Assembly (NCBI GenBank): GCA_034422735.1
Contig: DAOUJL010000076.1
Coordinates: 1-64,000, forward strand
DNA: 64,000 nucleotides
From: CATOSD01 sp034422735
Lineage (GTDB): Bacteria; Chloroflexota; Dehalococcoidia; Lucifugimonadales; CATOSD01
Direction: 5' to 3'
Each line of letters opens with the position of its first letter. Position 1 is the first letter of the stretch. Shown one piece after another: positions 60,111 to 64,000 of this stretch. The notes under the pieces are model-generated. The model did no database searches. It was not told the DNA's origin and saw only the letters and a program-made list of their open reading frames with translations. Both the position numbers and the translations under genes were made by a program.

Positions 60111-60151
60111 GTCCCTTCCCCCTTGATGGGGGAAGGTCAGGATGGGGGTGA
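60111..60151 (+). repeat. Palindromic repeat R18 (plus)
   Basis: Copy in the spacer between the DUF418 and EEP-fold genes, both minus-strand. Confidence 0.78.
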
Positions 60152-60161
60152 AAGATGCCAC

Positions 60162-60968
60162 TCACCCCACCTCGATTTCCAGCCGGCAGTGGTCGCTTGG
60201 CCCCCACTCATCCACCTCGTTCAGCGCCCGCACCGTGACAGACTCCGCCATGCCCTCGGACGCGAAAGCGTAATCGAGCTGGTTGTTCGCCTTCGCTGGC
60301 GACGAGCCGATGTTGTAGTACGTCGGAACGTTCAGACTGTCTTGCGGCAACCATCCCGGCCACGGGTCGGCCTGCCGCCCGTTGGGATACTGCGGCCCGA
60401 CGAAGGGCAGCCCGATAGCCTCCATGCGGTCGAACACGGTATCGTACCGCCGTTTCCAGTATTCGTTCTTGCCGTAGCCATGCCAGATGGTGACGTCGCC
60501 CGCGGCCACTATGCGGTGCCCGCGCTGTCTCCCGATAAACAGCGACAGATCGGAGATGATGCGGTGGACCGAGGCGTCGACTATGTTCCAGCTAGTTGGG
60601 GGGTGGGACTTCTCGTATGCCGCGCAGATCGAGGCCGCGACGAACCGCTCGACGCCCGGCGCGGTGATTATAGCCGCCGCAATCGACCCCGGGTGGCTGA
60701 CCACGAAGTCGCCGGCTTGGGCATCGGCGATCGGCACAGGCGTGAGCCACTCTACCTCTACGCCATCCGACAGCTTCACGGCGGTCGCTCTCGAAATCCT
60801 ATGACCGCGCGCGTCAAGGAACGGCGCCGGGTCCACCTCGACCCTTCCGGCCACGTCGTCAGGCGGCGTCACCGCCTCCTGCAACAGCGCGACTTCCGCG
60901 TCGCAGCCCAGCAGGAATTCCCAAGAGGCACGCTTGCCCGCCATATTCCAGCAAACTAACTTCACCAA
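60162..60968 (-). CDS. Endonuclease/exonuclease/phosphatase (EEP) superfamily protein
   Basis: This 268-residue protein starts VKLVCWNMAGKRASW (Asn metal ligand), has EVALLQEAV (catalytic Glu, about 29), IVAAGDVTIWH in place of the usual GDFN (about 150), NNQLDYAFAS (about 230) and GPSDHCRLEI (final Asp-His, about 257). It is a metal-dependent phosphodiesterase or nuclease; the substrate is unknown. The GD-V-T change in the GDFN motif is unusual. The start is TTG 60968 or GTG 60965. Confidence 0.8.
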   Translation of the reverse strand: MVKLVCWNMAGKRASWEFLLGCDAEVALLQEAVTPPDDVAGRVEVDPAPFLDARGHRISRATAVKLSDGVEVEWLTPVPIADAQAGDFVVSHPGSIAAAIITAPGVERFVAASICAAYEKSHPPTSWNIVDASVHRIISDLSLFIGRQRGHRIVAAGDVTIWHGYGKNEYWKRRYDTVFDRMEAIGLPFVGPQYPNGRQADPWPGWLPQDSLNVPTYYNIGSSPAKANNQLDYAFASEGMAESVTVRALNEVDEWGPSDHCRLEIEVG

Positions 60969-61003
60969 CTTACACCTTCCCGTCGTGATTCAGCCTTCCT
61001 AAT

Positions 61004-61070
61004 TGTCCCTTCCCCCTCGCAGGGGGAAGAGCCTGCCCTGAGCTTGTCGAACGGGTTAGGATGGGGGTGA
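61004..61070 (+). repeat. Palindromic repeat R19 (plus) with nested CTCAGG-type repeat
   Basis: CTTCCCCCT-CGC-AGGGGGAAG is followed by a CTCAGG-type repeat (61032-61056, CCTGAGCTTGTCGAA) and GGTTAGGATGGGGGTGA: the same nesting as R15. Confidence 0.78.
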
Positions 61071-61095
61071 CACCACTCGAAGCGGCCCCCCTCCC

Positions 61096-62229
61096 TTAAC
61101 CCACGAACGCATCCAGAATCCCCTTCTTCGCCGCAACCCCCTCCCGCGTACGCGTTATCAGGCCCATCTCGCTCAGCGCGTTCAGGTCGCGGGTAATGGT
61201 CTTGTCCGTCTTTCCCGCATAAGCCGCGGCCAGCCTCGGCGTGAGCAGCCGGAGGTCGCGCCGAGGCGCCGGTTCGTCGCGCTCGGACAGGTCCAGCACC
61301 AGGTGCCTGCGCCTGACGTCAGTTGGGCTTGAGCGGTCTCGGAACCTCATGTGAACGTAGTTGGTCCACATATCCTCTCGCATATGCCGCTTTATCGCGT
61401 TGACTTGGTCCGTCAAACCGTCCACGAACCCCTGCAGCGCGTACACCAGAAACTCCATCACCCCGTTGGGCGCCCTGCTCGATGCATCCAGTCTGCGGTA
61501 GTACTCGCTACGGGTATCGTTGTAGTGGTTGCTCAGTAAGTGCGTGGCGGGATTCGGCACGCCCGCGCCAAGCAGTATCTGGTACTCCACGAGACGGGCC
61601 ACTCTGCCGTTACCGTCGCCGAAAGGATGAATCCAGGCAAGGTACAGATGCGCAACCAGCGCCTTCACGACGGGAAGCGACAGCTTCGAGTGTCCCAGTT
61701 GGAGGTCCATGCCATCCAGCCAATCGCACAGGCGGCCCAGCAGATACTCGCAATCCCTCGCGGGCGCGCCCCTGTAACGCGCGACCCCGACTTCGTGCAT
61801 GCGCACCTCGCCCGCCACGACGCCCTCGTCCAGCTCCAGCCCATCCAGCACCACGCCGTTCAGATACTTGACCCTCTCCGCGTTCAACGTCGGAAGTGTA
61901 TCGACGTCGAGCATCTCGTTGAATCCGCGCAGAATGTTCTTGACCTCTACGCCCAGGTACTCTTTCGATGGCGGCAACTGGAGCTCGCCCCGAGCCAGCA
62001 AGCCGACCTGTTCCTGTGTCAGCGTGTTGCCCTCTATGGCCGTCGTCGCCTGTGCGCCCTTCTCCAGCGAGACCAGATTCAACTCCTCCGCGGTCTCAGG
62101 CATAAGAGGGATGCCGGATATGACCTCGCACTTCGAGCAGGCGTCTCCCAACAGGGTCCAGAACCTCGCGGGAGCCCTGCTGAGATCCAGCTCGAAGGTT
62201 ATCCACGGGTGAGTCTCCAGATAGCCCAA
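61096..62229 (-). CDS. Fic family AMP-transferase with winged-helix end
   Basis: This 377-residue protein has TTAIEGNTLT (about 60-70), which matches the inhibitory (S/T)xxxE(G/N) motif, then the Fic core HPFGDGNGRVAR (about 215; HPFx[DE]GNGR), which transfers AMP to a target hydroxyl. C-terminal residues about 310-375 look like a winged helix (LAAAYAGKTDKTITRDLNAL). The inhibitory helix is in the same chain (class II Fic). TTG start at 62229. It is a solitary gene; a protein-modifying or toxin role cannot be distinguished. Confidence 0.92.
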   Translation of the reverse strand: MGYLETHPWITFELDLSRAPARFWTLLGDACSKCEVISGIPLMPETAEELNLVSLEKGAQATTAIEGNTLTQEQVGLLARGELQLPPSKEYLGVEVKNILRGFNEMLDVDTLPTLNAERVKYLNGVVLDGLELDEGVVAGEVRMHEVGVARYRGAPARDCEYLLGRLCDWLDGMDLQLGHSKLSLPVVKALVAHLYLAWIHPFGDGNGRVARLVEYQILLGAGVPNPATHLLSNHYNDTRSEYYRRLDASSRAPNGVMEFLVYALQGFVDGLTDQVNAIKRHMREDMWTNYVHMRFRDRSSPTDVRRRHLVLDLSERDEPAPRRDLRLLTPRLAAAYAGKTDKTITRDLNALSEMGLITRTREGVAAKKGILDAFVG

Positions 62230-62476
62230 AATGCCCCTCGCCGCTCAGAATACGCCCGACATCCGGTGTCCCTACATTTTACAGCCCGTTTTGTCCCTTG
62301 CAAATGTCCGCTACTGACCGGAAGCGGACGCGCCCAATCATTGACATCACGCGCCCATGCTGGCTATGATGAAACCTGTGCGGCGCGCCCCCGCGACACG
62401 CCCGGGCGCGCCCGACGACCCGCCCCAAACCCGGGCGCGAACACGAACCACGACGGACAGGCCTGGAGGCGCACAC

Positions 62477-63439
62477 ATGGCCGAATACACCAAGGACGAA
62501 GCCCTCGACTGGGCGCGCGAAAACCTCCGCGGACAGTGGACCACCCTGATGACGCCCTTCACCCCGGACGACGAGCTGGACGAGGACGGCCTGCGCGCCA
62601 ACATCCGCCACATCCGCGAGCTCGGCACCCAGGGCGGCGGCTGCACCTGGGGCATGGGCGAGTTCTGGAGCCTCACCCGCGAGGAGCGCCTGCGCGTCTA
62701 CGACGTCGTTGCCGACGAGGCCGGCGGCGACTGGCCCATCGGCGCCCACGTCACCCACACCTCCTACAAGAGTATGCTCGCCCTCGCCGACCACGCCGAA
62801 CAGGTCGGCTTCGATCTGCTCATCGCCGCCGCGCCCTACATGGTGACCAAGACCGAGGACCAGGTCGTCGACTACATCAAGCTGCTCGCCGACCACACCC
62901 CGCTCGCCATCATGTTCTACAACTCCCCACAGTTCGGCATCGTGATGAGCGCCGACGGGCTGGACCGCATCTGCAAGCTCCCCAACGTGGTGGGCGTCAA
63001 GGAGGCCAGCTTCAACCAGGAGCTCTCAATCGAGGCCCATCTCCGCATCGGCCGCGACGCCATCATCAGCACCCCCGACGAGTGGATCCTCCGCAAGGGC
63101 AAAGAGCTTGGCTTCGAACAGCAGGTGATGTTCGCCAACACCTCCGACTGGCGCTTCGACCGCCCCGGACGCAACTACTACGTCCAGTTCATCGACCGCG
63201 CCATGCGCGGCGACCTGGACCTCGACTTCTACGACGAGCACATCGCGCCCGTCAAGCAGATATCCGACAAGTGGTGGGGCCGCACCGTCCAGAAATTCGG
63301 CGGCGCCCTGCCCGTCCCACTGTGCAAGTACTGGGGCGAGCTGATGGGCATGGCCGGAGGCCACGTCCGAGCGCCCCACGGCAACCTCACCGACGAGGAG
63401 AAAGAAGAACTCAAGGGCGACCTCGAAGGCTTCATCTAG
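62477..63439 (+). CDS. Dihydrodipicolinate synthase/N-acetylneuraminate lyase family protein
   Basis: This 320-residue TIM barrel of the DapA/NanA family has LMTPFTPDDELDEDGLRANI, the catalytic Tyr region IMFYNSPQFG (about 155) and the Schiff-base Lys in VVGVKEAS (about 180). The GxxGE motif reads GMGEFWSL. The divergent active-site loop suggests an aldolase other than DapA. ATG 62477 follows GGAGG. The MfnB-like gene is 61 bp downstream, after a GCGAAAGCGGGAATCC-type repeat (63450-63475). Confidence 0.87.
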   Translation: MAEYTKDEALDWARENLRGQWTTLMTPFTPDDELDEDGLRANIRHIRELGTQGGGCTWGMGEFWSLTREERLRVYDVVADEAGGDWPIGAHVTHTSYKSMLALADHAEQVGFDLLIAAAPYMVTKTEDQVVDYIKLLADHTPLAIMFYNSPQFGIVMSADGLDRICKLPNVVGVKEASFNQELSIEAHLRIGRDAIISTPDEWILRKGKELGFEQQVMFANTSDWRFDRPGRNYYVQFIDRAMRGDLDLDFYDEHIAPVKQISDKWWGRTVQKFGGALPVPLCKYWGELMGMAGGHVRAPHGNLTDEEKEELKGDLEGFI

Positions 63440-63449
63440 CTTTGCCGTC

Positions 63450-63475
63450 GTCATTCCCGCGAAAGCGGGAATCCA
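63450..63475. repeat. Short palindromic repeat TTCCCGC-GAAA-GCGGGAA
   Basis: A 7-bp perfect stem with a GAAA loop directly after the DapA-like gene. It belongs to a repeat type very common in bacterial intergenic DNA and could act as a weak terminator. Confidence 0.6.
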
Positions 63476-63500
63476 CTCAGACACCAGCCGGGAGAATCAG

Positions 63501-64000
63501 ATGATACTGATGGTTAGCGTCCAGAACCTTCCCGAGGCCCTCCAGGCCGTCAAGGGCGGAGCGGACATCGTAGACGTGAAGAACCTCCAGGAGGCCCTGG
63601 TAGGCTCGGCCCACCCGCACGTGGTCAAGCAGGTCCGGGACGCCGTGCCCATGGCCAACCACGCCAGCGTCACCCTCGGCGTCGTCCCCAACCAGGTCGG
63701 CACCGTCGCCATGGCCGTCTACACCGCCGGCGTCCTCGACGCCACCTCGGTCAAGGTCGGCTTCATGAACACCGAGTACGACGCCGCAGTCGAAACCCTC
63801 CTCGCCTCCCGCGAGGCGCTCGAAGGCTTCGACACCAAGCTCATCGGCTCCCTTTTCGCCGACAACCCCCTCTACGACGGCCTCGACGCCCACCACATGC
63901 CCCAACTCGCCGAGGACGGCAAGTGCGACGGCTGGCTCATCGACACCCTCACCAAGGACGGCCGCAACCTGTTCGACTTCATCGCCGAACCCGAGCTGCG
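63501..64000 (+). CDS. MfnB-like (5-formylfuran-3-yl)methyl phosphate synthase, partial at window edge
   Basis: The first 166 residues of a frame open to the right edge. MILMVSVQNLPEALQAVKGG, GADIVDVKN (catalytic Lys region), VTLGVVPNQVGTVAMAVY and SVKVGFMNTEYD match the 4HFCP-synthase fold that makes the furan precursor of methanofuran from glyceraldehyde 3-phosphate. Outside archaea such proteins occur in one-carbon metabolism bacteria. ATG 63501 has GGGAGA upstream. Confidence 0.75.
   Translation, partial: MILMVSVQNLPEALQAVKGGADIVDVKNLQEALVGSAHPHVVKQVRDAVPMANHASVTLGVVPNQVGTVAMAVYTAGVLDATSVKVGFMNTEYDAAVETLLASREALEGFDTKLIGSLFADNPLYDGLDAHHMPQLAEDGKCDGWLIDTLTKDGRNLFDFIAEPEL

Noticed and set aside
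61540..63504. 654-residue open frame on the plus strand
   Set aside because: Antisense to fic, then out of frame over the DapA-like gene; Arg/Pro/His-rich shadow.

Overview
The window is GC-rich bacterial chromosome, dense with genes on both strands. The gene set suggests a Chloroflexota genome of the Dehalococcoidia/SAR202 type: an F420-type luciferase-like oxidoreductase, a 3-hydroxyisobutyrate-dehydrogenase-like enzyme, a fused FAD/Fe-S glycolate-oxidase-like enzyme, a phosphotriesterase-like hydrolase, many lipoproteins with Thr/Pro linkers, GTG/TTG starts and no outer-membrane genes. This placement is an inference; no rRNA or tRNA gene was found to confirm it.

Layout. 0-5.3 kb: edge of an IS5-like transposase, a lipoprotein, an MFS transporter, an ArsC/Spx-like gene with an in-frame TGA, and a large lipoprotein. 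5.3-9.8 kb (minus): rpsF, a coiled-coil ORF, ssb, rpsR, a PpiC/SurA-like chaperone and hom, behind one good promoter. 10.3-13 kb: an AlbA_2/Schlafen-like protein and a cyclase-family hydrolase. 13-17.6 kb: two surface-protein genes, the first broken by a 12-C tract. 17.6-22 kb: mgtE, a DUF1801 protein, a glutamine-synthetase-family enzyme and a VOC protein. 22-28.3 kb (minus): a three-gene unit of divergent tubulin/FtsZ-like GTPase, single-pass coiled-coil membrane protein and a 1218-residue calcium-repeat protein. 28.4-34.4 kb: a secreted metalloprotease-like gene, a DUF6174 lipoprotein and two OppD/OppF-type ATPases. 34.5-40 kb (minus): an FAD oxidase, then ftsZ, ftsA and rsmH. 40-47 kb: mogA/moaB-like, trmD, PEP-mutase family, geranylgeranyl-reductase family, galU, TPR, DCC and a membrane-tethered molybdopterin oxidoreductase. 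47-64 kb: accessory metabolism (VOC, phosphotriesterase family, HicB-like, LLM oxidoreductase, M16 peptidase, HIBADH-like), two thioredoxin-fold lipoproteins, FAD/Fe-S oxidase, DUF418, EEP-fold protein, Fic, DapA-like and a partial MfnB-like gene.

The most notable points are: (1) a candidate selenoprotein, where the TGA replaces the first Cys of a CxxC motif and an 8-bp hairpin with a GUU loop sits at SECIS distance; (2) the tubulin-like/coiled-coil/TSP3 operon, about 8 kb from the canonical rsmH-ftsA-ftsZ block; (3) about 20 copies of a short palindromic repeat, with a strong switch in orientation across the window and with some copies supplying the ends of coding sequences; (4) a dispersed element of about 170 bp that ends in a promoter; (5) a probable phase-variable or erroneous C12 tract in a surface-protein gene with two promoter copies upstream.
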